NCBI RefSeq assembly: GCF_000423725.1
Contig: NZ_AUIN01000004.1
Span: 1-48,506, forward strand
Length of the DNA: 48,506 bases
From: Streptococcus devriesei DSM 19639
GTDB taxonomy: Bacteria > Bacillota > Bacilli > Lactobacillales > Streptococcaceae
Reading direction: 5' to 3'
This document shows, one piece after another, positions 1-7,839 of this stretch (its first letter is position 1; each line of letters begins with the position of its first letter). Position numbers and translations under genes: made by a program. Below the pieces are notes generated by a model. It was not told where the DNA came from and made no database searches. It worked only from the letters and a program-made list of their open reading frames with translations.

Positions 1-2
1 TG

Positions 3-302
3 CTCTACCATTTCCAGAAAAAGAATAGCCAACACTTTTTCGAGTTGATTCACGACTGCAAAGAGACGGTCAACACCCTATTTTTCACTGTTTTTAAGAC
101 CTTTGAAAAATACAGACCCTATATTACGAACGCACTCGAGCTAGATGACTCAAACGCCAAGCTCGAGGCAACTAACAAGCTTATCAAAGATATCAAGCGT
201 CAAGGGTTTGGTTATCGTAATTTCCCTAACTTCAAGAAACGGATTTATCTTATCTTGAACAGCAAAAAAGAGAGAACCAACTGGGTTCTCTCCAGAACTT
301 AG
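3..302 (+). pseudogene. ISL3-family transposase, C-terminal part (5' end outside window)
   Basis: The frame is open from base 3 and ends at TAG 300-302, so the window begins inside the gene. The visible 99 residues include the segment NAKLEATNKLIKDIKRQGFG followed by YRNFPNFKKRIYL, which is the typical C-terminal end of ISL3/IS1193-type DDE transposases of streptococci, after the last catalytic Glu. The gene could be intact upstream. An inverted repeat sits inside the last codons (AGAGAACC ... GGTTCTCT, about 272-291) and could act as a terminator. I am confident of the family but cannot judge whether the whole element is functional. Confidence 0.8.
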
Positions 303-336
303 CTTTTCATCACCCACTATAGTTGACAAAGAGCCC
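303..336 (+). mobile_element. Right terminal inverted repeat of the ISL3-type element
   Basis: Directly after the transposase stop comes a sequence that reads on the minus strand GGCTCTTTGTCAACTATAGT followed by GGGTGATG. This is how I remember the ends of streptococcal IS1193/IS1167-type elements. The outer end is near 335. The left end lies outside the window, so neither the target duplication nor the full inverted repeat can be checked here. Confidence 0.6.
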
Positions 337-644
337 TTTTAGATTCCTCTAATTATAGAAAAAAATTCGCTATTTCTATTAATTAAAGGAATGAGAATAT
401 TCAATTTGTACTCCAAAATGCTAGTAAGTGAGTGACCAAAAAGTGACCACTTTTAAAATTTTTAGTGCATTTTGTAAAATTGTGAGAATCTAAAACCTTT
501 TTAAATCAATGTTTCCGACGATTACAAGACTTACAGAACTGAACTAGGGGTCTTGCATATTCATCATAAGATTTTCTAGATTCCTTTCGTATCAAGGGGT
601 TAGACCCTGTTTGTAAATTTTCGTTGCCTTATTTTGCCTTATTG
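337..644. other. AT-rich non-coding stretch between IS end and integrase remnant
   Basis: No supported gene lies in these 308 bases. The DNA is AT-rich and carries a short direct repeat TGACCAAAAAGTGACCACTT near 432-451 and two copies of TGCCTTATT near 624-642, just past the end of the integrase remnant. Integrase genes commonly end next to their attachment site, so an old att site may lie around 600-645. No duplicated core could be shown within the window. Confidence 0.35.
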
Positions 645-827
645 TTAAAAATTTTCAAAGGCAGAGGCGACTTCTTTTTGTTGTGCTGGAAATAAATGTG
701 AGTAAACATTTATTGTGGTGTTGATGGAGCTATGCTTCAGCGTATTAATTAGCATTAATATGATAATTAGTAAGCACATAAGCATACAATCGCGTTCTGC
801 CTTGTAAAAAGCTATTTTAAAGTACAT
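645..827 (-). pseudogene. Tyrosine recombinase (integrase) remnant, C-terminal end
   Basis: Only the last 30 or so residues are recognisable: LKHSSINTTINVYSHLFPAQ followed by QKEVASAFENF. This carries the conserved His-Ser-Ser and the catalytic-Tyr motif (the Tyr of YSHL) found at the end of phage and ICE integrases. The preceding residues of the reading frame are hydrophobic and unlike an integrase, so the gene has lost its N-terminal and core-binding parts and at least one catalytic Arg. It marks a decayed prophage or integrative element next to an IS end. Confidence 0.65.
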
Positions 828-978
828 TAGCCATTATATCATTTTTGAACAGTAACTTAAATCCCTAAATTTTCTTAGCTGTCTTTTTTGAAAAACGTCT
901 ATCATTTATGCTCCTTGTAATTCTCGAATGACTATGATTGCTGAGTTTAGGAAAGTCTCTGCTTATTAATGCTTAGTT

Positions 979-1419
979 TTACATCAGTTTCTTTAAAGCA
1001 GCACTTAAAAGGTTATTATCGTCAATCATTTGCTGAGCTTTATCAAGTGACATTGGTGCCAGGTTCCCCAAGCAATCCTTGAGCACTTTTTCGACATCGC
1101 TCTGAAGAGATCTGCCGTTTTCAGTTAGTTGAATGAGCAGCCGGCAACGCTCTTTTTTAGGACGCATGCGCATCAAATACCCCTTGTCTTCTAAACGTTT
1201 CAGCAAGGGAGTTAGGGTATTGCTGGTCAGGCCAAACTGCTGTCCAAGTTCCTGTAAGGACTGTCCGTCTTGTTCCCAAAGTGACAAAAGAACCAAATAC
1301 TGTGTGTAAGTCAGATCGAAGGATTTGAGGCTTTTTTTGTAAAATTGATTGAAAAGGCGGTTGCTGTTATAAATCGAAAAGCAAAGCTGATTGGCTAAAT
1401 GCGTCTTTTTTTCTTGCAT
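979..1419 (-). CDS. ohrR: MarR/OhrR-type organic peroxide-sensing repressor
   Basis: This 146-residue winged-helix protein matches OhrR over its length. The N-terminal motif NQLCFSIYNSNRLF holds Cys13 in the position of the B. subtilis OhrR peroxidatic Cys15, and Tyr27 and Tyr38 (in DLTYTQYLVLL) match its Tyr29 and Tyr40, which bind the sulfenate. The recognition-helix segment SNTLTPLLKRLEDKGYLMR is typical. One-Cys OhrR proteins derepress when the Cys is oxidised by organic hydroperoxides. No ohr gene is present here; instead an msrA fragment lies divergently. The gene has its own promoter overlapping a palindrome, which suggests autoregulation. Family assignment is firm; the peroxide-sensing role is inferred from the conserved Cys and Tyr residues. 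Confidence 0.85.
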   Translation of the reverse strand: MQEKKTHLANQLCFSIYNSNRLFNQFYKKSLKSFDLTYTQYLVLLSLWEQDGQSLQELGQQFGLTSNTLTPLLKRLEDKGYLMRMRPKKERCRLLIQLTENGRSLQSDVEKVLKDCLGNLAPMSLDKAQQMIDDNNLLSAALKKLM

Positions 1420-1451
1420 AATGGTTTCTTTCCTTGCGTATAATTGGAAAC

Positions 1452-1480
1452 ATCATAGCATAAAGTCAAATATTTGACAA
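1452..1480 (-). promoter_or_regulatory. Promoter of the OhrR-like gene with an overlapping 14-bp palindromic operator
   Basis: On the minus strand TTGTCA (1475-1480) and TATGAT (1452-1457) are 17 bases apart. The perfect palindrome GTCAAATATTTGAC (1465-1478) overlaps the -35 element and spacer. A dimeric MarR/OhrR protein bound here would block RNA polymerase, so negative autoregulation is likely. Binding is inferred, not shown. Confidence 0.6.
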
Positions 1481-1500
1481 GCTTGTGAAAAAGCAGCAGA

Positions 1501-1639
1501 CTGACAATAAATCGCGTACGATTGAAACGATTACGGCCGCCAGTATCGAACAGGTATCTACTATGTGACTGAGGACGATAAAGAAACAGCTAAGCAAGTC
1601 ATGGAACAAATCAGCAGTCAGATTCAAACCGAAAGTTGA
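1501..1639 (+). pseudogene. msrA remnant (methionine sulfoxide reductase A, C-terminal end)
   Basis: Reading from 1526, the frame gives NDYGRQYRTGIYYVTEDDKE followed by TAKQVMEQISSQIQTES and TGA 1637-1639. NDYGRQYRTGIYY is the strongly conserved C-terminal region of MsrA. Just upstream an in-frame TGA (1523-1525) and a frame change separate it from a possible INR segment. The catalytic N-terminal GCFW motif is missing, so this is a fragment and cannot make an active enzyme. It lies divergent from the OhrR-like gene, and both would fit one oxidative-stress locus that has decayed. Confidence 0.6.
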
Positions 1640-1678
1640 TTTGCCGTTTTTTTGCTATTTAAAATCTGAGGATTTTTA

Positions 1679-1772
1679 CACTCAAAGAAAATCAAAAATA
1701 GACAAAGCACAGACAATACGTAAGTACAGCAAGCTGAAGACAATGATGGATTATTTTGATTTTCAAAGAGTG
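1679..1772. repeat. Small streptococcal inverted-repeat (MITE-like) element
   Basis: The outer arms CACTCAAAGAAAATCAAAA (from 1679) and the minus-strand copy CACTCTTTGAAAATCAAAA (ending at 1772) are near-identical and enclose about 94 bases. Short elements with this kind of end (ACTC...GAAAATCAAA) are scattered through streptococcal genomes. It abuts the pepX stop codon and may serve as the pepX terminator. Confidence 0.5.
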
Positions 1773-4061
1773 TTATTCTGAAAAGGTTGTATACGGAATA
1801 TCAAGCGATGAATTGGCCAAGTCGACTGTCAGCGCATAGTTGCTGTTATCGCGTATGGTATGCTCAAAATCGGTGGTATAAAGAATCACTCTGAGAGTGT
1901 CTCCTTTTTTGAGTTGGTAAATACTTGCTTGCAGCTTAAACTGCACAGTCATCCATTCTTTGTGAACGACCTCTTCAATTTTTAGCAGGTCTGTTCGGTT
2001 TTGTAAATTGAGTACGGCCTTGCTAATTACCCGATAAGGTGTTTGTTTGTAAGGCAGTTCACGAAGAGCTTCGCAGGAGAAGTTCTGGCCGTTGTCAATA
2101 CTGTTAAACTCAAGAATTTCCGGACGGTCAGCAAAACGTTTTTTCTGGCCGAAATCTAGCACTTGTGCTGAGAGAATCCCCTTGTTGCTGCTGGATTTGA
2201 GTCTGATGTTTAAAGTCATTTGGCCGTTAATGAGCAGATCTTCCTGAATGGGCAGATCAACAGTGATTTCATTTGCTTTTTTTCTGAAGAGATCTGCCTT
2301 GAAACTGTGGTAGTCCTTGCTATAGCCTTTAAAATCAGCAGAAGGATAATGATTGTCAATCATCTGCTGATCTTCTCCAAGAGGCAAATGTATGGTTTGC
2401 CTGCTGCCAAAATGCTGTAAATTTTTCCAGGTATAATCCTGTGAATTGTCCTGCCAGATAACAGTCGGCAGCTGAAAATGATTGGAGCGGCCCAAAAGTT
2501 CCTTGGTTAGGAGAGCATTCATGCTTTCGCGAAAATCAATAGACTGCCAGTTGTGCATATAAATATGCTCGCCATGGTGCAAAAAGGCATGTTTTTCGAC
2601 ATGGGAAGGAAGGGCATTTAAAATATCATAGACATGACTAGGTTTGACATTCCAGTCTTGCAGACCGTGTGTGTAAACCACATGGGCTTTGATGCTGTGC
2701 GCATAGGGCAGGTAGTTGCGATTCTGCCAGAACTGATTGTAGTCTCCGCTGACACGGTCTATTTCTTTTGACTGCTCATCCAGCATTTCCTGATAGCGGG
2801 AATGATTTCTCAAATAATCACCGGCTGTCAGATTGCGCGAATAAGTCAGCTCGGTGAGAACGTCCAAATCCTCGCCGGGATAGCCGCCGGGGCTGCAGAC
2901 CAGTCCGTTTTCCCGGTAATAACCGTACCAAGAAGAAATAGCCGATTCTGCAATAATAACCTTGAGCTCTTCAACACCTGTTGTCGCCAGTCCGGTTGAC
3001 ATGGTTCCAAGATAGGATTTTCCGGTAGTTGTGACCAGTCCGTTTGTCCAGTCAGCCATAACGAGCTTGTCACGCTTGTGACTGGTGTAGGCGGCTGCTC
3101 TGCCATTTAACCAATCAATGACAGCTTTAAAGGATTCAATCTGGGCATAGTCACCGCTGGTCATGAACCCGTCGGAATCTTTAGTGCCAACACCGGACAC
3201 GTAAATATTGGCAAAGCCGCGGGCCAAAAGATAGTCATTGAGAGTATAGCTGCTGATATGAGCAAAGCTCTCCTGAGCAGGACTTACTGGTAAGTCAGGA
3301 ATGCTTGTTTCAAGCGGCTGAAAATCGTGTTCAGCGACCTTGATATGGCCGGCCTGTTTGACAGTCAGTTCAGCTTCCATCTGATGCAGTTTTTGATCTG
3401 ATTTTTTCTCATTGACACCTTGATGGTAGGGGCTGGCTGTCATGATAACAGGAAGCAGTTCCTTAGTTTTAGGACGAATAATATTAACCTTAATAAGATC
3501 TAGCTTTCCGTCCTTATCGGTATCAACAGGAGCTTCAACATAGACGATTTCACGGATGACATCATTGGTATCAAAGGTTGCTAAGCTTTTGCCATTAAAA
3601 TAATGATAGGTATTATCCGCAGCAAGAAAGCCCTGACTGACCAGCCGATCGATAAGCGTCATGCCGTTTTTAGTGCGGGTTGCCAGCAGCTGATAGAGAT
3701 TGAGCAGAAACTGGTTGGCGTCAAAAGTTATCGGGAAATTGATTTCTTTCACAAAGGATTTGCTGTCTGTGAAATCGACATAAGCAGTGAACTCTAAAAG
3801 CTGCAGGGCAACCTGATAGAACACCTCATCTGTCAGCTCCTGGGAAGACTGGAAAAAAGCAGCCAAATCAGTCTCACTGTCAGCAATCAGGCTTTTAAAG
3901 ACATAGTCCTTATCAGGATTTTGAAAATAAATCTGACTGATGAACTCAGCCAAGTTTTCCTTATTTGTCTGTTGAGTGCTTAGGTGAAATCCGAGTTTTT
4001 GCAGTTCTTTTTCTGCCTGAGCTTTTGATGTTTGAATGTAACTGTATTGATTGTATTTCAT
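1773..4061 (-). CDS. pepX: X-prolyl dipeptidyl aminopeptidase PepX
   Basis: This 762-residue protein has the expected length for lactic-acid-bacterial PepX, a cytoplasmic serine peptidase (family S15) that removes X-Pro dipeptides from peptides taken up by the cell. The N-terminal PepX helical domain is followed by the alpha/beta-hydrolase core with the nucleophile motif GKSYLGTMS near residue 350, the acid in [11 protein letters not shown], and the catalytic His in [12 protein letters not shown]-terminal jelly-roll-like domain ends at the stop. The gene diverges from the aquaglyceroporin gene, as in lactococci and S. mutans. A cre-like box lies in the shared intergenic region, so carbon catabolite control is possible. 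Confidence 0.97.
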   Translation of the reverse strand: MKYNQYSYIQTSKAQAEKELQKLGFHLSTQQTNKENLAEFISQIYFQNPDKDYVFKSLIADSETDLAAFFQSSQELTDEVFYQVALQLLEFTAYVDFTDSKSFVKEINFPITFDANQFLLNLYQLLATRTKNGMTLIDRLVSQGFLAADNTYHYFNGKSLATFDTNDVIREIVYVEAPVDTDKDGKLDLIKVNIIRPKTKELLPVIMTASPYHQGVNEKKSDQKLHQMEAELTVKQAGHIKVAEHDFQPLETSIPDLPVSPAQESFAHISSYTLNDYLLARGFANIYVSGVGTKDSDGFMTSGDYAQIESFKAVIDWLNGRAAAYTSHKRDKLVMADWTNGLVTTTGKSYLGTMSTGLATTGVEELKVIIAESAISSWYGYYRENGLVCSPGGYPGEDLDVLTELTYSRNLTAGDYLRNHSRYQEMLDEQSKEIDRVSGDYNQFWQNRNYLPYAHSIKAHVVYTHGLQDWNVKPSHVYDILNALPSHVEKHAFLHHGEHIYMHNWQSIDFRESMNALLTKELLGRSNHFQLPTVIWQDNSQDYTWKNLQHFGSRQTIHLPLGEDQQMIDNHYPSADFKGYSKDYHSFKADLFRKKANEITVDLPIQEDLLINGQMTLNIRLKSSSNKGILSAQVLDFGQKKRFADRPEILEFNSIDNGQNFSCEALRELPYKQTPYRVISKAVLNLQNRTDLLKIEEVVHKEWMTVQFKLQASIYQLKKGDTLRVILYTTDFEHTIRDNSNYALTVDLANSSLDIPYTTFSE

Positions 4062-4074
4062 ATGAACCTTTCAA

Positions 4075-4144
4075 AGTAAACGTTTTTAATTTTCTAAGAG
4101 GCTTTACATTATCTATTATACTTGATAAAATGGTACATGTCTAA
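4075..4144. promoter_or_regulatory. Divergent pepX / aquaglyceroporin promoters and cre-like box
   Basis: Forward: TTTACA (4103-4108), 17 bases, TAAAAT (4126-4131). Reverse: TTAGAC (4139-4144 on the minus strand), 18 bases, TATAAT (4115-4120). The 14-mer AGTAAACGTTTTTA (4075-4088) matches the CcpA cre consensus WGNAARCGNWWWCA with one mismatch and lies downstream of the pepX start site, a roadblock position. CcpA control is inferred. Confidence 0.55.
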
Positions 4145-4174
4145 AAAATTTGAACTCGGAGGATTAAAAGACAA

Positions 4175-5044
4175 ATGGATGTTACATGGACTGTGAAGTA
4201 TATCACAGAATTTATTGGTACAGCTCTGCTTATTATTTTGGGGAATGGTGCCGTTGCAAATGTTGAATTAAAAGGAACAAAAGGTCATAAAAGCGGCTGG
4301 GTTATCATCACTTTAGGATATGGTTTTGGTGTTATGCTGCCCGCTTTGATGTTTGGTAATGTATCTGGTAACCATATTAACCCGGCTTTCACGCTCGGTC
4401 TTGCTGTCTCAGAACTTTTCCCATGGAAACAAGTCCTTCCTTATCTTTTGGCTCAGCTTTTGGGAGCTATTTTCGGTCAATTGGTTGTTGTGGCAACTCA
4501 TGCGCCATACTACAGACAAACTGAAGATGCCAATGCTATTTTAGGAACTTTCTCAACGACATCAGCTGTTGATGATGATACGGATGCGACTAAGAAAGCA
4601 TCATTGATTAATGGCTTCCTCAATGAGTTTGCCGGTTCATTTGTCCTTTTCTTCGGAGCGATGGCTCTTACTAAAAACTATTTCGGCGGTGAAATTGTTC
4701 AGCAATTAAATTCGATGGGAACAGACGTAGCTTCATCATCATTTAAATTTTCTCAAGTCGGTCTGACAGTTGGTGCTAACATCAATTCTGGTTTGGCAGT
4801 TGCTCACTTAGGTTTAGGCTTCCTTGTTATGGCTCTTGTTGCAGCTTTAGGAGGACCTACAGGTCCTGCCCTTAACCCGGCTCGTGACTTAGGTCCGCGT
4901 CTTTTGCACCACTTCTTGCCGGAATCAGTTCTGGGCAAATCTAAAGGTGATTCAAAATGGTGGTATGCATGGGTACCGGTTTGTGCACCAATTCTTGCTG
5001 CTATCGCAGGCGTTGCCTTATTTAAATACTTATACTTGAAATAA
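4175..5044 (+). CDS. glpF: Aquaglyceroporin (MIP family, Gla/GlpF type)
   Basis: The 289-residue protein is a six-helix membrane channel of the MIP family. Both signature loops are present: NHINPAFTLG in the first half and ALNPARDLGPR in the second. The Asp after NPAR (NPARD) is typical of glycerol-conducting members. The insert between helices (about residues 115-135, TFSTTSAVDDDTDATKK) and the location divergent from pepX are like the lactococcal Gla-type channel. It probably passes glycerol and water across the cytoplasmic membrane. The start ATG 4175 follows GGAGG at 4158. A stem-loop with a T-run ends the unit. Confidence 0.93.
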   Translation: MDVTWTVKYITEFIGTALLIILGNGAVANVELKGTKGHKSGWVIITLGYGFGVMLPALMFGNVSGNHINPAFTLGLAVSELFPWKQVLPYLLAQLLGAIFGQLVVVATHAPYYRQTEDANAILGTFSTTSAVDDDTDATKKASLINGFLNEFAGSFVLFFGAMALTKNYFGGEIVQQLNSMGTDVASSSFKFSQVGLTVGANINSGLAVAHLGLGFLVMALVAALGGPTGPALNPARDLGPRLLHHFLPESVLGKSKGDSKWWYAWVPVCAPILAAIAGVALFKYLYLK

Positions 5045-5052
5045 TACCTAAA

Positions 5053-5092
5053 GGCCGGGATATTTAATAGAAATTCCCAGCTTTTTCTTTTT
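5053..5092 (+). terminator. Intrinsic terminator of the aquaglyceroporin gene
   Basis: A stem GCCGGGA (5054-5060) pairs with TTCCCAGC with one mismatch, followed by TTTTTCTTTTT. Confidence 0.65.
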
Positions 5093-5287
5093 GACAGATA
5101 AAGAATTTATAAAAGAAGATACTCTTGCGGCTGAATCACATGCAGCAAGAATTTGGTATCACTAAATGTTAGTCAGTAATTACTGAAAAGAGCAGTAATC
5201 TGGACTGACTGCCACTATAAATGATGGGCAGGAATAAATTTTGACTGCTTTTTTGCTGGGAAAATGCCTGATGGAGCACATAATTTC

Positions 5288-5316
5288 TTGTCAAAATGTC
5301 ATATTTTGTCTAAAAT
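5288..5316 (+). promoter_or_regulatory. cppA promoter
   Basis: TTGTCA (5288-5293) and TAAAAT (5311-5316) are 17 bases apart, 25 bases ahead of the ATG chosen for cppA. The stretch 5093-5287 holds no gene. It contains a 12-bp palindrome CAGTAATTACTG near 5173 inside a wider AGTCAG...CTGACT inverted repeat. Confidence 0.6.
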
Positions 5317-5341
5317 GGAAATGTTAAGGGAGGACAGGACA

Positions 5342-6100
5342 ATGAGCTTATTTGGACAAATGGATTTTCATTCGCCGGTTTTACGGGTTAATGACCGCGA
5401 TAAAAATATTGATTTTTATCAAAAGACTTTAGGATTTAAGCTTTTTTCTGAAGAAAATGCGTTGGCTATCTTTACAGATTGGTCTCATGCAGGCAGCCGT
5501 TTTGTTATTGAGGAATCGCCTGCTGTGAGAACAAGAATGGTTAAGGGTTTAAAAAAGCTTCAAAAAATGGTTATCAAGGCTGCCAATGCAGATGACATTG
5601 CGGCTTTGCTGGCAAACGGGGCTGAGACAACTAAAATTCTAAAAGGAGCAAACGGCTATGCTTTTGAAGCATTATCACCTGAAAATGATCTTTTTTTACT
5701 CCATGCTGAAGACGATCTGACTACCCTCAAAGAAGTAGAGGAGGCAGATGTCCGGCCGCAGGAAAGTTTTGAAGGACTGTCTGCCTATAAGGTGGAAAAA
5801 CTTATCTTAAATGTTCCGGATAAAAGTAAATCGCAGGATTTCTATCAAGGACTGTTTCAAAATCAATTTCCGCTGTCTGTAGATTTTGTTGAAGGGCAGG
5901 GAGATGATTTGGAAACTGCTCCGCATATTGCCTGGGATCTGGAAATCTTAGAAGTTCGGGTAGCACCAGACTATGATTTGGCAGCTTTGAAAACTTATCT
6001 GGAAGAGCAAGGACAGGAAGTTTATCTGGATAAAAAAGAAAAAGTTTTGGTCTTGTCGGACCCCAGCCGTATAGAAATTTGGTTCCGTAAACTATCATGA
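5342..6100 (+). CDS. cppA: CppA-family protein (C3-degrading proteinase homologue, VOC fold)
   Basis: I place the start at ATG 5342, which follows GGGAGGACAGG, rather than at an upstream codon. The 252-residue protein opens with SPVLRVNDRDKNIDFYQKTL and continues LGFKLFSEENALAIF, which is the streptococcal CppA_N glyoxalase/bleomycin-like (VOC) repeat. A second VOC-like half follows from about residue 145 (AYKVEKLILNVPDKSKSQDF). The family name comes from a reported complement C3-degrading activity, but no protease motif is visible and the true function is unclear. It overlaps the next gene at ATGA, so the two are translationally coupled. Confidence 0.85.
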   Translation: MSLFGQMDFHSPVLRVNDRDKNIDFYQKTLGFKLFSEENALAIFTDWSHAGSRFVIEESPAVRTRMVKGLKKLQKMVIKAANADDIAALLANGAETTKILKGANGYAFEALSPENDLFLLHAEDDLTTLKEVEEADVRPQESFEGLSAYKVEKLILNVPDKSKSQDFYQGLFQNQFPLSVDFVEGQGDDLETAPHIAWDLEILEVRVAPDYDLAALKTYLEEQGQEVYLDKKEKVLVLSDPSRIEIWFRKLS

Positions 6101-7029
6101 GCCATCAAAAGATATTAAGCAAGATTCATGAGCAAATCAGTCAGCATATTTATTTAGGGGCTAGTCTCGCGCTCTATGAAAAAGACGGCTGGCAGGAGTT
6201 TTATTTGGGAGAGACAGCGTCTGAAGAAAAAAACAAACCTGCTCTTGTCTATGATTTGGCCAGTGTTTCTAAAGTTGTCGGTGTTGGGACCGTTTGTATT
6301 TTCATGATAAATAAAGGTCTTTTGGATCTTGATCGGCCTCTGCAATTTTACTACCCTGCTTTTCATGATCCATCAGTCACCCTGCGTCAGCTGCTGACTC
6401 ACACGAGCGGCATTGATCCTTATATCCCCAATCGTAACAGTTTGTCAGCTGGTCAGCTGAAAGATGCCATTAATCATATCAAGGTAACAGCGGATAAATC
6501 GTTTAAATATACCGATATCAATTTTATTTTACTTGGTTTCATGCTGGAAGAGCTGACTGGTCAATCCCTAGACTGGCTTTTTGACAAGGAAATTTTTACA
6601 CCTTGGCACATGCGCCAAACAGCATTTGGCCCTGTTTCTTCAGCTGTACCGACAGTTAAAGGAGTTCCCTCGGGAACCGTTCATGATCCCAAGGCTCAGG
6701 TTTTAGGTGTTCATACCGGTTCGGCTGGCTTATTTTCGACACTGAAAGATTTGGAAATTTTTGTCAATCACTATCTGACTGATCATTTTGCAAAAAAACT
6801 GACCCAAAATTATTCCCTTGCCCTTAAAGAGCGCAGCTTAGCCTGGGACTTAGACGGAGAGTGGCTTTTGCATACCGGCTATACGGGAACTTTTGTTCTT
6901 ATTAATATTCCCAAACAGCGCGCAGCTATTTTTCTTAGCAATCGAACCTATGAAAAAGATGAACGTGCTCAGTGGATATTGGATCGCAATGAATTGATAG
7001 ACTTGATTGAGCAGGAATTAGCTCCTTAA
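6097..7029 (+). CDS. Serine hydrolase of the beta-lactamase (class C/PBP-like) family
   Basis: The 310-residue protein has the class C beta-lactamase/esterase fold. Motif 1 is SVSK (Ser56, Lys59). Motif 2 is YTD in KYTDINFILLG, where true beta-lactamases have YxN. HTGYTG near the C-terminus takes the place of the KTG box. No signal peptide is visible, so it is likely cytoplasmic and an esterase or peptidase rather than a resistance enzyme. It is co-transcribed with cppA and overlaps its stop codon. The substrate is unknown. Confidence 0.85.
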   Translation: MSHQKILSKIHEQISQHIYLGASLALYEKDGWQEFYLGETASEEKNKPALVYDLASVSKVVGVGTVCIFMINKGLLDLDRPLQFYYPAFHDPSVTLRQLLTHTSGIDPYIPNRNSLSAGQLKDAINHIKVTADKSFKYTDINFILLGFMLEELTGQSLDWLFDKEIFTPWHMRQTAFGPVSSAVPTVKGVPSGTVHDPKAQVLGVHTGSAGLFSTLKDLEIFVNHYLTDHFAKKLTQNYSLALKERSLAWDLDGEWLLHTGYTGTFVLINIPKQRAAIFLSNRTYEKDERAQWILDRNELIDLIEQELAP

Positions 7030-7077
7030 GAGCAGTCCAAGAATGTCTGTGCCAAGGCTGCTTGAGTGGGAGAAGAA

Positions 7078-7170
7078 ATGAAGTATCCTTTGCTTTTGCG
7101 CGAAATGAATGTGGACGGTAAAAATACAATCAGTATGGCAGATTTGCGGGCAGCATTGTTAGATCACTAA
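7078..7170 (+). CDS. Possible 30-residue ORF, unknown
   Basis: An ATG after GGGAGAAGAA opens a 30-codon frame (MKYPLLLREMNVDGKNTISM then ADLRAALLDH) ending at TAA 7168-7170. The SD is well spaced, and the peptide looks like an ordered C-terminal helix, so it may be the tail of a lost gene. I do not recognise a family. Confidence 0.25.
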   Translation: MKYPLLLREMNVDGKNTISMADLRAALLDH

Positions 7171-7215
7171 AAATATTATGCAGACTTCAAGGCTGAAACC
7201 TTTGAGTTAAACCAA

Positions 7216-7272
7216 TAAAAAAGCGGAACTAAACCGGTATTTCTCAGGAATCCATTTAGCTTCGCTTTTTTG
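7216..7272. terminator. Bidirectional terminator
   Basis: AAAAAAGCG ... CGCTTTTTT forms a long A/T-flanked hairpin between the convergent hydrolase and GNAT genes. Confidence 0.65.
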
Positions 7273-7283
7273 TTTTACTTTTC

Positions 7284-7721
7284 TTATAACGTTTTTTCAA
7301 CAGTGATATGTTCAATACCAGCCTCTAAAAACCGCTCTCCTACCGGTAGATATCCGTTTTTCGCATAGAAGTCATAAGCAGTCATCTGGGCATGAAGAGT
7401 AATTTTTTTAAATCTCTGCTCTTTGGCAAATGTTTCTGCTGCTTGCAGAAGTCTGCGGCCCAAGCCGAGTCCTTGATGGGTATCAAGGACAGCCATGCGC
7501 TGCAAGGTCACAAAACCTTTTTGCTCATCGGGCAAAAGCCTGCAGGTAGCAAGAGGTTTGTCATTATCATCGTAAAGAACGAAATGAATACAGTAGGCTT
7601 CGTTTTTATCAATTTCAATAGACAAAGGAACGCCCTGCCCTTGAACGAAGATAAGATTTCTGATTTTAACGGCATCAAGATAGGTAGTTGATAAGGTATC
7701 GCGTGTTTGTTTGATTTTCAT
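7284..7721 (-). CDS. GNAT family N-acetyltransferase (ElaA/YjcF-like)
   Basis: This 145-residue protein shows the ElaA/YjcF subgroup N-terminus, IRNLIFVQGQGVPLSIEIDK, and the GNAT acetyl-CoA loop in LDTHQGLGLGRRLLQAAE (motif A, Q/RxxGxG). The C-terminal HAQMTAYDFYAKNGYLPVGE segment is motif B. The acceptor substrate cannot be told from sequence. The gene is monocistronic and convergent with the upstream hydrolase operon; the gap to pflB carries the pflB terminator. Confidence 0.85.
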   Translation of the reverse strand: MKIKQTRDTLSTTYLDAVKIRNLIFVQGQGVPLSIEIDKNEAYCIHFVLYDDNDKPLATCRLLPDEQKGFVTLQRMAVLDTHQGLGLGRRLLQAAETFAKEQRFKKITLHAQMTAYDFYAKNGYLPVGERFLEAGIEHITVEKTL

Positions 7722-7785
7722 ACGTTTGTTGGTATTTTTTCTTAAGATAGTTAGAAATAAAATATGATTTTTAAATCATAATCAC

Positions 7786-7824
7786 AAAAAACGAGCTTGA
7801 GATTATTTTATCTCAAACTCGTTT
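7786..7824 (-). terminator. pflB terminator
   Basis: On the minus strand AAACGAGTTTGAGAT pairs with ATCTCAAGCTCGTTT around a TAAAATA loop, followed by TTTTTTG. The arms have a single mismatch. Confidence 0.85.
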
Positions 7825-7839
7825 GCTAGCTTCAAAAGA

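Noticed and set aside
6097..7029. Antibiotic-resistance beta-lactamase
   Set aside because: No signal peptide, YxN reads YTD and KTG reads HTG; a housekeeping esterase or peptidase is more likely.
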